64,000 nucleotides of DNA from Isoetes taiwanensis (Eukaryota; Streptophyta; Lycopodiopsida; Isoetales; Isoetaceae). Each line of letters begins with the position of its first letter. The stretch's first letter is position 1. The stretch covers positions 1,547,328-1,611,327 of the forward strand of contig JAJEKV010000134.1 in NCBI GenBank assembly GCA_021234155.1, in the 5' to 3' direction. Of this stretch, positions 44,326-55,171 are shown in pieces. Under the pieces are notes generated by a model, which was not told the DNA's origin, did not search any database, and saw nothing but the letters and a program-made list of their open reading frames with translations. The position numbers and the translations under genes were made by a program.

Positions 44326-47090
44326 TCATCCATGGTATCTACCTCGAGTACATGTTTTACTTGGTGCATTGAAGGATATAATAAGGGACCCCCTCATGAT
44401 TGTCCGAGTCGTGAAGCATCCAAAATAATCACCAACCTGCAGCGTCTCGTCAATATTATCCTCGTCATTTGCCCATAAATCCTCAGCCTCATCAACATCT
44501 CCAGGATTGATCTTACTAATTGGCTCTAGTTTTCGCAACTCCCACCTACCACAATGGTCAGCATTCTCACAAGCGAAAGCCAATTAAAATTGATGCATGC
44601 TTTGCAAAAACATGAAAGAGGTCTCGCACAATAATTTTGTAGCATCGTTTGAGTCTATTGAAGACACACAATGAAGTGATTGCACGCCTTTTACCGGAAG
44701 TACATCATGTGCTTGGGACCGATCAATGTCGGGCCACCTCCCGTAATACCCTCTCCACATCTGATTTTTCTCCCTCAATACTTGACACGCAGCTTGTCGT
44801 GATCTTTTTACTATCTTCCCATCCTTTTTCCTTTGTTCTGCTTCAAGCCACAATTTAGAGATTGCCCCTTCCCCATCGTGTGTTCCCTTCCCATGTCCTG
44901 AACCAAAGAAATTCCACTGCATTCTTATCTTATGCTGAACATGGTATCTTGTCACATGATAGAATGCTCTTCTAGATTTAAACTGGGCTGCACAACCATC
45001 GGACCAAACCAAATGGTATTTCAAATGGCCACCACCATTCTCTTGCAACCATTTGAGGTGCATCTTGAATGCATCTTGTACGAAGTGGGTATCATGAGTT
45101 TAATAAATGAGTGCACACATTTTCTCAATCTGCCATTTACCTTGAACATGGTGATATGAACCAGAATACTAATTTGTTCATTGTACCAATGCTGAGCTTG
45201 AATCTCGTTGAATGGCTTCAAAGTATAATTTTCAGAAAAATCAACAACTGATAGCACTGAATCGTCGCGAAGTGTTCGTATGCATTCTTTGAACTGCTTG
45301 CTTTGCCAATGTGCCACAAAATTGTGATATATAAACTTAGACATATGGTTGAACATGCTGTCCAACATCTCCTTTGCACTGCCCTTCTTGTCAACTAACT
45401 TTAGCCTTCGGGAAGTTCCCTTCTTTGAAGGTTCATTAACATAGTTATAGACTTGCCAATCGACCGAATCCTCGATGCTTCCATCCTTCTCTCTGGGACA
45501 CAACTCAATTAACTGTTTCCCACAACTGTCACATTTTGTTTCCATGCAGGCTAGCTTGTGCCACTCCTCATCGGTCGCCCTCGGGCATACCATGGCTCTC
45601 CAAAGCGTGCTCACATTATCATAATTCTGCTTCTTAGCTTGGCAAATCCCGGCATTAACTTCTGAAGCACACACATTGCAATTGCAAGTACAATTCTCGT
45701 GGAATTTTGACCTCATCATATTGAAAGCCTTCTTATATAAATCTGCCTGCTCATGCTTCACACAACAGCAGGTATTTCTCTCCTTTAGCTTTCGTATGCA
45801 AGGAGGTTTTAAGTATTCGAATTGCCTGATGCCAATATTGACTTTTGGATGCTGATCAACAAATATTTGGTATAATTCAGCCTGCAAAAGTACACTGTCA
45901 GAATCTTACAAAATATTAGAATGTACATTCTATATGTTTTTAATGTATCTTCCACATTCTTACATCTAAGTACTTTCTTCCTCAAAACCCCACATCCTTA
46001 CATAATAGCTACTTTATGAAAAGCATTCACATTTTTTCTTGACATCTACTACATTCCTACAGTAGCTTCCTTCAGTTTTATTTTCTTACATCTATAGCAC
46101 ATATCTACAGTTAGCTTCAAGTATACCTTCAAGTTGGATTCAATGTAAAGCATGTCAATATAACTTCTACAAGAAAAACTGAATAACATTTCTTGATGCA
46201 TGATGTGGAACATGCTCGTACAGAAAAGACTACTGTCACCTGCAAAAAATGTAGAAAACATCTACATACATTCCTAGCTAAAGTACATTTGATGTTCAGA
46301 TCGAAAATTCAAAAAACTATGTGACTCCTCCATGACCCTAAAATACTAGCATGTACCTGTGTAATGTCGATGTACTGAATTGGTTCAGTCCTCTTCTTCA
46401 TGACATCTCTTACCTTTGGTGATACTTTTGTATTATCTAACCGTGAATCAACAACTCGTCCTTCATAGCCCGATCTATGGCATTTTTTTCTTGGCTTTCG
46501 TCCCCGCTAATGCCCACGATTTGCTCCACATACGGTGACATTCTTTTCCTCCTTTCTCTTGCTAGCTTCATATTTCTAGGATGCAATTTGAGGATTTTGG
46601 TCGCCGGTGTGGTGTGGTCTGTTGTAATACTCCTTCCTTTCCAACTACCATGGAAAGAACATCGTGTTTTGGCGACAAGCTTGTCATTGCTATTAGCACG
46701 CTTCACTTCTTGGAGGCCATCCTTAAGGTTTTCAAATAAATCTCTTTTCACAATAGCCTCTTTAGGCCTTCCAACAACAGGGCCAAATAAAAAGTCCAAT
46801 CTACTATCCTGAGCAATTTTCTAGCAAAAGTTTTTTTTCGTTTTTGGATTCAATGTAGAAACTTGTTTTAGTATGTGATTCACAGAATCATTCACCCTTC
46901 TTCTAATCTGTTTTGTCCCATATCCGGCCTCTCTCTTGCATCTTTTTGATGAAGATTGGTTGTCCCCAGAAGAAATGCATGTAGAGTCCTCCTCAATAGC
47001 AAAATTCGAATCTGATGGTAAGTCCTCCTCAAGAACAAGATCCGAATCTGTTGTTGCTGGTGAATTTGATTCTGCCATAGCTTCATACAT
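44326..47090 (-). pseudogene. transposase (DDE/DDD, Sola-like), decayed
   Basis: Exon-like frames run 47090-46437 (one in-frame stop at 46821-46823), 45887-45021 and 45063-44584, with 44583-44326 as a possible tail. The N-terminal part is acidic, then Lys/Arg-rich. The middle has a Cys cluster (CTCNCNVCASEVNAGICQAK, METKCDSCGKQLIELCPRE) like a zinc-binding module. Catalytic candidates are VLSVVDFSENYTLKP (first Asp), HLVWSDGCAAQFKSR (second Asp) and FFGSGHGKGTHDGEGAI (third acidic). These three motifs in this order recur in a transposase-like family of lower plants and animals. A frameshift near 45090 separates the first Asp from the second. An intron separates the first two blocks (45888-46436). 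It would act in the nucleus on the 21-bp ends. Superfamily assignment is tentative. Confidence 0.65.
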
Positions 47091-47443
47091 TCCAAGATCG
47101 ATGAAACAGGCATAGAAATGGGGATCCTATTCTTGGTTCCAATGAGAAAGGGGTTTCAATCCGGTAGCTTCAATCCTGTGGAGGGAGTTCAAAACTCAAA
47201 ACGTGCCCCCAAATTCGTGGGTTGCCAAAAATAATTGCAAAGAATCTCACGTGGACCACAAGCATTAATGATAGGCAGCCCATGTAAAATTCAAATTTTA
47301 CCTTAAATTCACTTTAAGCTAGTGTATTTTTTTACATCAATTTGCAAGAAATACAAGACACCCTTTCATGCTTCTACCCAATTGTGTAAGTATAATAATA
47401 ATAAATCGTATGCATCAAGTTGATTGCAGGTTAAGAAGATCCC

Positions 47444-47456
47444 AAGGTGGGGAGAA
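47444..47456 (+). repeat. second polypurine-tract copy of element B
   Basis: AAGGTGGGGAGAA occurs 40 bp upstream of the LTR-proximal tract, an exact duplicate of the 13-bp PPT. Confidence 0.8.
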
Positions 47457-47483
47457 CCATGATGCTGCGGACATCATCATTTT

Positions 47484-47496
47484 AAGGTGGGGAGAA
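47484..47496 (+). promoter_or_regulatory. element B polypurine tract
   Basis: AAGGTGGGGAGAA directly before the 3' LTR start at 47497. The upstream word ATGCTGCGGACATCATCATT parallels the PPT-proximal sequence of elements A and C. Confidence 0.9.
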
Positions 47497-48078
47497 TGTG
47501 ATGATCTAGTACGATATACGGTCTCAAGACGTATACCGTACTGCACCGTCACGCGTACACGCCATTCCAAGTGACGTGTACGCCGACGTATAGCCAAGCA
47601 AGTAGCGCCCTAGGGGACAACTTGCAAGTGTGCACACATTTATCAATGTGCGCACTTTAGACCTCTAACCATTAAGAGGCATACCAAGGGTCATGGAAAC
47701 CCTAACCCTAACTGATAGCCTACATAAGGCCACCAAACTCTAACTTTCCCTTTTTCGCCCACGAACCTTCCGAGCTCCGTTTCGCGCGCCTCAAGAGTCA
47801 ATCCCGACTCCCAAGATCTGCCTGAGCGCCCTAGCTCGTCAGATTTCCTTTCCGACTGCATCTCGAAGCAAGACAACGACATGGATGCATTCGGAGCAAG
47901 AGGAGCGAACCAAGGACCAGGTATTTCGTCAATTCAATAGCCTAATCCGCCTTCTGGGCACTGAGTTAGCAGGTTTAGCCTATTGAATTGCCCATAGCAG
48001 CCACATAGAACCATAGATAGCGAGCCCTAACTAAAGAACATAACTTCTATGATATAGATTAGATATTATTCTTAAGTT
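47497..48078 (+). repeat. element B 3' LTR, truncated
   Basis: Starts TGTGATGATC and matches 29572 to about 30075, with an 88-bp segment (near 47738-47825) absent from the 5' LTR. The match stops near 48078, so the last 60 percent of the LTR is missing. The sequence right after (agttcaaatgatgttgac) could be the resumption of the copia element, since it reads SSNDVDFIFIV, but this is weak. Confidence 0.85.
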
Positions 48079-49381
48079 CAAATGATGTTGACTTCATCTT
48101 TATAGTATTTTTCAATGTATGTGATCCCTGAAAAATACTGTATGTGATTCCTAAATCTATGATATTTTTCAATAATCAACCAAGCATGAAGCTATGACTT
48201 CTAAGGTGGGCATTACATAAATGAACATTCGCTGATATTATTCGTCTCCCGCAGAAAATAAAATAAAAGGAGGACAAGTTAGCAGTTAGAAACTTGGCAT
48301 TACATATATAAAAGACATTGGACATGCATAACAAACTCATACATAAAACTGTATTCGTCATTAGTATATATTTTTGCATTGCTTTCAATATTGAGGTTAG
48401 AGTTCTCCAAGTTAAACACATTTGGTTCAATTTAACAGGTCCATACCTGAGTTCCTTTCGACTTAATACAACCATTTTGCAGGGAGCGTCACAGATGTCT
48501 CATTTCAGAATGACTTTCTTTTCTCAAACAAAATCTCCTTTGATCAATCATAATAATCCTTGTAGCATGTCTCCAGTATTTGAAATTTTGAACATGGAGA
48601 TCAACAAACCGAAAGGGAAAAGTACTTGAAATTTTGAACATGGAGATCAACAAACCGAAAGGGAAAAGTACTTGAGATTTTGAACATGGAGATCAACAAC
48701 CTGAAAGGGAAAGCTCAACCTGACAGGGAAATTCTCGAGCTTAGGAAGCTCAGCCGCCTTAATATTCTTAGACTTTATGGTTTTGTTGGCTCGAATTCGA
48801 AGAACTACGAGTCAATGAGTCGGAGAAATGGGACTGGCAGGTGGAAATGATCGAAAGATCGATTGGGTAGTTGGGTTTAATAGAATCAGAGAAATCAGAG
48901 GAGAAAAAATGGATTCTGTACTGCGATGCCAGGATCAAGGCCAAGAGTGTGCAGCGCGAAAAGGATGAAAGCGACAATGGCGATCATGAGGACGAGGATC
49001 ATGGCGATCTCCGGCTCTGGTTTATGCTGTAACCTTAGAAAGCGAAGAAGCTTGAATTATAGAAATGCTTGCAGCTTCCTTTGTGACAACCAGAAGGTCC
49101 CGTGAGCCAGAAACATGGGCATCGAAAGACAGGGGCAGCGACACAATAAGAAATTTCATGGTGGCGGATATAAAATTAAACGTAGTTGATTGAGGACGAG
49201 GAGAAAATAAAGATTTTTTTTAGGTGGACGGAAAAAATGAAACTGCTTTATATATGTTTAGATATGTATCTAAATCTCACAAAACGTTCACTGGTACAAT
49301 ACATTAGAATGCATTTTGGACTAGAACGACTTTGCCCATAGCAAACAACTTTATTTAACTTCAACTTTATTTAACTTCTGA
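48079..49381. other. spacer between element B and the receptor kinase
   Basis: No gene. A 46-bp unit (ttgaacatggagatcaacaa) is repeated three times at about 48590-48700. Confidence 0.5.
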
Positions 49382-52247
49382 TTACCTAGGGACGTACATC
49401 GATTCAACTCCGGAGATCTTTACGTAGCTATCTGTGGATAGATCCGTGCTTACAGAGCTATTTGTAGCTACACCCGAGCTCGATTGGGTCCAAGAAATAG
49501 CATTTCCGGTTAAATTCATGTAAGACTCTGTAAAGGTGGGCTCGGGAACCTCCATCTTTTCCTGTAACATCTGTATAATATGTGGCATTGTGGGCCTTTT
49601 ATCTGCGTCATTATGAATGCAGCAAAATGCCAATCTGATGACCTGCTCTGCTTTGCCAGGCTCATATTTTCCATTCAGTTTGGGATCTACAGCCTCCATA
49701 ATGTTGCCAGAACTTATTTTCTTAAAAACCCAATTAGGGATATATCTGGGATCCCGGGAACAAATCACTCTCTTTCCAGTGATGATTTCAAAGAGCACAA
49801 TACCAAAGCTATAGATGTCACATTTTTTGGTAGCTTTAGAGTCAGCAATAAATTCTGGAGCAAGGTAACCAGGAGTTCCCCTTAACTGTGTGGTGGAAAT
49901 GGCGAGCTCTTGCTTGGTCTGTGTGGTGGAAGTGGAAACCATAGGGCGAGCAATGAGCATGTCTTGGTTGATAAGCTTGGCCATGCCAAGATCTGAAAGC
50001 TTAGCATGGAAATTTTCACCCAGAAGGATGTTCTGGGGTTTGATATCTAGATGAAGAACAGGATGTGAGCATCCTTCATGTAAGTACGTCACACCTTGAG
50101 CAGTGTCCATAGCTATGGACATTCTGGTCTCCCAAGACAGTACTTTACCTGGATCTTCTGCAAACAGCCAATTATCTAGGGACCCATTTGGCATCCATTC
50201 ATAAACCAAAAGACGGTTTAATCCTTCTAAACAGAACCCATACAGTCTCACCAGATTTATGTGGTCTATTCCTCCAAGAGTCCTCACTTCAGACTCAAAT
50301 TCTTTCTGCCCCATTAGGGATTTTTTGATATCATAAAAGGGCCTTCTAAGAACTGCTGACTAAGCTATATGAACTACCAATCAGAAAATAGAACGGCTAA
50401 TCCAGTCAGCAAAACAGTTATAACTAACTCACTGGATCACATTTTCTAGCATAAGTATTGATAGAAAAGTCCAAATGAGCTTTTGTTTGGTGCAATAGAT
50501 AGATCTCATTGAGGTCTTTCCAATCTTAGGTGGTTTACTTATCTTTTAGCCCCGTAAGATAGTAAAAAATGGTAAAAACCAGGTTTTTTGGAGTTTTGAC
50601 AATCATAAGTGGTTAAAATATGTGCAAAGCACCTAAGGTTAGAAAGATCTCAACGATATCTATCTATTGCACTAAACGAAAGCTCATTTGGACTTTTCTA
50701 TCAATAGTTATGCTAGAAAATGTGATCCAGTGAGTTAGTTATAACAGTTTTGCTGACTGGACCCGTCAGGCTCTGATTTCTGATTGGTAGTTCATTTATC
50801 TTCATTTGGCTTAGTTGGCATGTTTTGAAGGCCCCTTTTTAATCTCAAAAAAACCCTAATGTGTTTGGCTCCTGCAAGCCTCTTCACTGCCACGCTTCTT
50901 CCATCTTTTAATTTTCCTCCAAAAACAGGGCCAAATCCACCTTCTCCTAATTTGTTTTTGAACCCACTAGTTGCATCTTCAAGGGTTTTGAGAGAGAATT
51001 TAAGGGGCACTCCTGGTACAGTTGTTAAAAAATCATCTTCTAACTTTCCACACTTAAACCATATGATTAATCCAGCAATAGCAGCAACTAAGCAGCCTGT
51101 TACAACCGACACGGATATAATGATAATCTTTGTAGAGGAGGATGAACTTCCTTTGCTATTTGTGGTGGTGAGCTGCACTTTGAGAAAAGCCAAGTAACTC
51201 TTTTGAGAAGATGTGGAGATTTTCTGAAGGCTAGATACATGGTTGAAGATATGAAAGCAGGCCCTCGCTGATGTATTAGAAGAATCTTCATAAAATGCAG
51301 CCAAACAGGAACAGTTTGAAAGACAAGAAGACACACAGTCTTCCTTTAGGGTCCAATTAAGAGGGGCAACATAGGAGTTGGAGAAATATGTAACATTTGA
51401 AACATTTAGGAATACCTGATTCTTTTTGCTGATTGTATCACAACTCACTGGTGTAGTGGCCTTGCATCCAGTTTTTGGATTTGAAGCATTAAACACTCCT
51501 GCAAGAGAAGAAGAGGAATTTTGTGATGGACAACTGCATTGCTCATTAGAGCAGATTCCATATGATCCACATACATCAGGCTTTAAGCAGGCACTGCTGC
51601 GCCCAATCATCTCCCCGTTTATCATCAAGGCACCATCCTTCCAAAGATAGTGTCTAAAATCACCATCAGATTCAAGCCTGAAGAATCTGAACTTGGAGTT
51701 GTATGCTACAGGGACCTGAAATGAGGTATTCTGGTGGCATTGAGAGCCATTATAGAAAATTTGATCACTTGCGGCTGAGGATGTGTAGGTTATGACAATC
51801 CCAGTGTCCCCACATTGTTCCAAAGCTGTGCTGTAATCCAAGGAACCCTTTTTGTTGGTAACATAATATGGGAGGTATGGATCAGTGTCTGTTGAGTAGT
51901 AGACTGCTCCTGAGGGCTCAACAATTGCAGAGTAATTACCTGAAGAGCTTGAATTAGTTGCTGTGAGCCAGACATCAATGGCCTGAGAGGAGTTGAATGG
52001 AAGGAGGCAGACGATCATGTTGGTGGTTGTGGAAAAATCAGAGGAGAAGAGGCCCAGCACAAAACTGGAATTTGCAGAAGAGATAATGGTGCTGTTTGAG
52101 GCCAGAGAATAGAAGTAGCCATTTGAGAAACGATATATGCTGTCTACTTCTAGCCTCCCAACCCGGTGTGAGGGAAATGCTCTTTGCCTCTGTTCCATCA
52201 TATATGCAGAAGCAGATTAACCAAACCAACCCCCCTATCCAAGCCAT
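49382..52247 (-). pseudogene. G-type lectin S-receptor-like Ser/Thr kinase (SD2-5-like), interrupted
   Basis: The probable start is the ATG at 52247. A signal peptide (MAWIGGLVWLICFCIYDG) is followed, after a 1-nt frameshift near 52140-52165, by a B-lectin domain (RFSNGYFYSLA, SSFVLGLFSSDF, VWLTATNSS). Next come an EGF-like part (CLKPDVCGSYGICSNEQCSC) and a PAN-like part (CVSSCLSNCSCLAAFYE). One membrane span (IIIISVSVVTGCLVAAIAGL, 51056-51128) precedes the kinase. The kinase shows LGEGGFGPVF (50930-50946), VAVKRL, HLDIKPQNILL (50037-50053), DLGMAK in place of DFG, and GTPGYLAPEF. HLD in place of HRD is normal for SD2-5 kinases, but DLG is unusual. A 550-bp inverted-repeat element (50312-50861) splits the kinase after VAVKRLAGAKH. 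The gene would act at the plasma membrane in defence or self/non-self sensing. If the insert is spliced and the 5' shift is a sequencing error, it may still be functional. Confidence 0.85.
50312..50861. mobile_element. long inverted-repeat MITE inside the kinase domain
   Basis: Starts CATTAGGGATTTTTTGA and ends TCAAAAAAACCCTAATG. The arms are complementary over roughly 240 bp each (e.g. aactaactcactggatcaca near 50426 and its complement near 50722). No coding capacity. No clear target duplication, so the superfamily is not assigned. In the gene's direction a GT at 50854-50853 and an AG at 50307-50306 could serve as splice sites. Confidence 0.85.
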
Positions 52248-53456
52248 AGCTTCTTGCTTCTCACTCTCCCGAAGAAAGGATGTTGCATTTCGTTTCAAAG
52301 TTGCTTCCTCACTTAAATTTGATTTGCATGTGTTCTTCAGGACTAGGTCTTGTGATCATTTACAACGTAGTGATCTTACCACCTACCAAATGGGTCCTAT
52401 GCAGCGATAGAGTTGTAAGTTTCCAGAGTTCTCTTTCAAACACAAACTCTAAATATATATGTAGCTGTGCTTTGTTAAGCTTGCATTATTATTTCTGTCC
52501 ATTTCACACCACATAGAAAATGTACCGGAAAAGAGATGTAGCTTTGATAACAACAGGTCATTTTTGGAACTTATGAACTAATGTATTTATGCCAGATGCT
52601 CATCTGGCGTGTTGTAAATGACATTAAAGATAATTCTAAGAAATCCATGCCAACTTGGCTATGCCATAAAATAATAAATGACATATCTTGACCCCAATTG
52701 AAGGTCTTGGTGCCCAGGTGTTCATTTTTTGGAACTTATGAACTAACATATTTATGAGGACGGATACTGATGGACGATTTACATGAGAACTAAAAATGGC
52801 AGCTGCAGTGGTTCTTGATACATGTTGCTGCATGCAGGCCAGTGGCCTTGCCCAGCTGCTCAGGTCCTTCCTAGCTGTGTTTTCTGTTGTATGGATCCAC
52901 TCCCAAAACTGTATTAGTTGCTTTCTATTTCCAATTGCATGTGAACTTGATAGTAGCTAGCTGCACCGCCCTTTTGAAACCGCCCAAAAATCACCACTGA
53001 AAATCACCTCTGATTTTTGCTTCATGTGAACTCCACATGATCTGGCATGTTGTAAATGACATTAAAGATAGTTTTGAAAAAGGCATGTCAAACCAGTGTT
53101 TAAATCTGACAGTTTCTAAAGGACATGCTCTACATTAGTATCTTGTGCATTTATGGTGGATATGGATATTGATTTCTTCTTCTGCAAACAATCCCCGCTC
53201 TGTCCGGCCTAGATCCACAAGCTCTACTTCGGCAATCTTGAAACCCCCCCTGCTTGAAGGATCTGTAGGGCACAGGAAACAATTCGGCCAGAATTTCCCA
53301 ACCAAACAATATTCCTTCGTCCCCAGAAGATCATCACGATCTTCTACCAAATTAAAGGGTTTAGTAATGCAGTCTGCTGCATCATTCCAAGATCGCCTAA
53401 AGTTTGTAATAGCATAAATAATGGCCATGTTTTCTACTTTGCAACAAGGCATGCCA
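52248..53456. other. spacer upstream of the receptor kinase
   Basis: Probably contains the kinase promoter, with no certain TATA box. Diverged duplications: ttggaacttatgaactaa at 52565 and 52733, and gttgtaaatgacattaaaga at 52612 and 53050. A long minus-strand frame (53842-53135) runs through the minisatellite and has no recognised family. Confidence 0.5.
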
Positions 53457-53570
53457 CTTTGCCGGCCAAAGTTGTGTGAGAGAGAGAGAGACGTAAACTT
53501 TGCCGGCCAAAGTTGAGAGAGAGAGAGAGACGTAAACTTTGCCGGCCAAAGTTGTGAGAGAGAGATGTAT
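53457..53570. repeat. minisatellite, about 40-bp unit, three copies
   Basis: Units begin ctttgccggccaaagttg at 53457, 53498 and 53537, each followed by a (ga)n run and acgtaaa. The core is an imperfect palindrome around GCCGGC. Confidence 0.9.
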
Positions 53571-53769
53571 TTTTTACGTCGTAGCACAAGCCAACGACGA
53601 AAGAAAGAAAGAAAGTAGGGGAGGGTGGCCGTCAACGATAGCAGACCCACTTGCGAATGTGGCAAGCCCATTCCACACGTGGCAAATATGTGCGAAGGGT
53701 TTTCGTAGTTTCCAATTAAGGCTTTATGGAGGAAAAGTGCAGCTCCACAGCGGTCCACTGAGGACTCTA

Positions 53770-54311
53770 GGGATAGGTTCAATAATCCATACGTTTTATA
53801 TGCAATACGTATTATTTGCATGATATGGTACAAATTTGTCATATATTACGTAAAAAGTACGACAAAAAACAATTCTGGCGTCGGAAGATTAAAACACGTA
53901 CGCGAAAGTTTTTTTCGTGTACGCGAAACAGTGGAAACCGCGTATGTGAAAAGGCGATTTTTTTTTCGCGTACGCGGTTTTCACTGTTTCATGTACGTGA
54001 AAGTTGTTTCGCATACGCAAAACAGTATAAAGCGCATACACGATTTTTTTTTTTGGTTGCCCTTTTCACGTACGCGAAACAGTGAAAATTACGTATGCGA
54101 AATTCAAATTTCAAATTTGTGCCACCGATTTATTAAAACCGCGTACGCGAAAGTTCTTTTGCGTATGCAGTTTAAAAGATTTCATGTACCGAAATTTTGT
54201 TTTCCGGCCGAGCAAAGAAAAATACATGAAATATGTTTTAACAATAAAATACGTATTTTTTTACTTTATACGTCGAAATTTTTAATTTCGTACGTATGGA
54301 ACCTATCCTAA
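53770..54311. mobile_element. MULE-like MITE with CG-rich palindromic words
   Basis: Ends GGGATAGGTTC and GAACCTATCCTAA form inverted repeats. They are flanked by GAGGACTCTA (53760-53769) and GAGGGCTCTA (54312-54321), a 9-10 bp target duplication with one mismatch, as for Mutator-like elements. Inside, about ten copies of a (g)cgtacgcgaaa word occur in both directions (tcgcgtacgcggtttt, ttcacgtacgcgaaac), giving dense CpG in otherwise AT-rich DNA. No coding capacity. Confidence 0.75.
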
Positions 54312-54587
54312 GAGGGCTCTACCATAGTCATAGAAGGCAACCTTAGGAGTTTGTTGCTAGATGGATCTTTAAATACCTGCCAGAGTTATTAGTTTGGCAC
54401 AGGGATTCCTGGCGCCTTCACATGGATTGATAGCTTTCTTTTGAGATAGTATTCTGCTCCACAGTATTTTCTTGTATGCTCAGGCCTCTTACTGTTAAAA
54501 GTTCTTGCTTCTCTCCTGCAATGCAATAGATAAACTCACTTTTTTCAAAAAGATTACTTGTGGCATCATCTTTACCTTTTAAATCTT

Positions 54588-54768
54588 GGGAAAACTACCA
54601 AAATACCCTTATGAGTTTGTGTAATTACCAAAATACCCTTATGAGTTTCAAAATTACCAAAATGCCCTTGTGTATAGTAGGAGTGTGGGGGCATTTTGGT
54701 AATTTTAAAACTTATAAGGGCATTTTGGTAATTATATAAACTCATAAGGGTATTTTGGTAGTTTTCCC
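54588..54768. mobile_element. foldback MITE, 181 bp
   Basis: Ends GGGAAAACTACCAAAATACC and its exact complement. Almost the entire element is two arms built from roughly 28-bp units (ttaccaaaatacccttatga). It is flanked by a perfect 9-bp duplication TTAAATCTT (54579-54587 and 54769-54777), which fits a Mutator-like origin. Confidence 0.9.
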
Positions 54769-54777
54769 TTAAATCTT

Positions 54778-55136
54778 TCATGAAGACATCATCTTTACTT
54801 TTTAAATCTAGTGCATTTAACCATCTTTTTTCTCGATTTTGGAAAAGTTTGGTAGGCCTTATCCCATTAAAAAAGTATCTGATAACTTGGCAAAGTAACT
54901 GGTTAGTGGTCAGGCTTCTTCTACATCAAACTATTGATATAACTTTTACATGTAACTTAAAGGAAAAAAGTTTGAATTTTTAGAAGTTGTTTTACTAAGG
55001 TTTTTCTATGATTTGGTTGCCGTATTCATCCAAGTGTAGTAAATAGTATTTTTAGAGTGCACGCTTTTTGGGCCATTGATTTTTTATAAGTGGCAAAATC
55101 GTGTGGTTGTGATAAGGTTCCAAAAGACCTTTTTTT

Positions 55137-55171
<35 letters not shown>

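Larger units (their letters stand above)
38404..47379. mobile_element. 9-kb Sola-like DNA transposon with passenger genes
   Basis: Perfect 21-bp terminal inverted repeats (GGGTAGAAGC...GAAAGGGTG) lie at 38404-38424 and 47359-47379. They are flanked by AATT at 38400-38403 and 47380-47383, i.e. a 4-bp target duplication (palindromic, so a 25-bp repeat is the alternative reading). Inside are a coiled-coil/RING-like gene (plus), a ULP1-like remnant (plus) and a transposase of the 'DFSENY ... WSDGC-QFKS ... HGKG-HDGEGA' type (minus). A 4-bp duplication, GGG ends and a DDD-type enzyme agree with what is known of the Sola superfamily. The superfamily name is inference. It interrupts the 3' noncoding region of element B. 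The coding parts carry stops and frameshifts, so this copy is probably not autonomous now. Confidence 0.8.
29572..48078 (+). mobile_element. element B: large LTR retrotransposon without recognisable pol
   Basis: The 5' LTR is at 29572-31004, the tRNA-iMet PBS at 31006-31018, the PPT at 47484-47496, and a partial 3' LTR at 47497 to about 48078. The two LTRs share nearly identical first 180 bp, so the insertion is fairly young. A 9-kb DNA transposon (38404-47379) is nested in the 3' noncoding part. Without it, the internal region is about 7.5 kb, with no gag, RT or integrase motif that I can find. It inserted into the copia element ending at 29571. The missing 3' LTR end prevents testing the target duplication. 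Confidence 0.85.

Noticed and set aside
48484-48495. gcgtcacag as a possible end of element B's 3' LTR
   Set aside because: The sequence before it does not match the LTR end of the 5' copy, so the short word is probably chance.
50312-50861. CACTA transposon because of the CATTAGGG end
   Set aside because: No 3-bp target duplication, the end is not CACTA/CACTG, and the long arms do not fit.
53135-53842. 235-codon minus-strand frame
   Set aside because: It runs through a three-copy minisatellite and into a MITE. No known family, and the open frame is explained by the repeat units.
53820-54311. 163-codon plus-strand frame
   Set aside because: It lies entirely inside the MULE-like MITE and is made of cgtacgcgaaa words.
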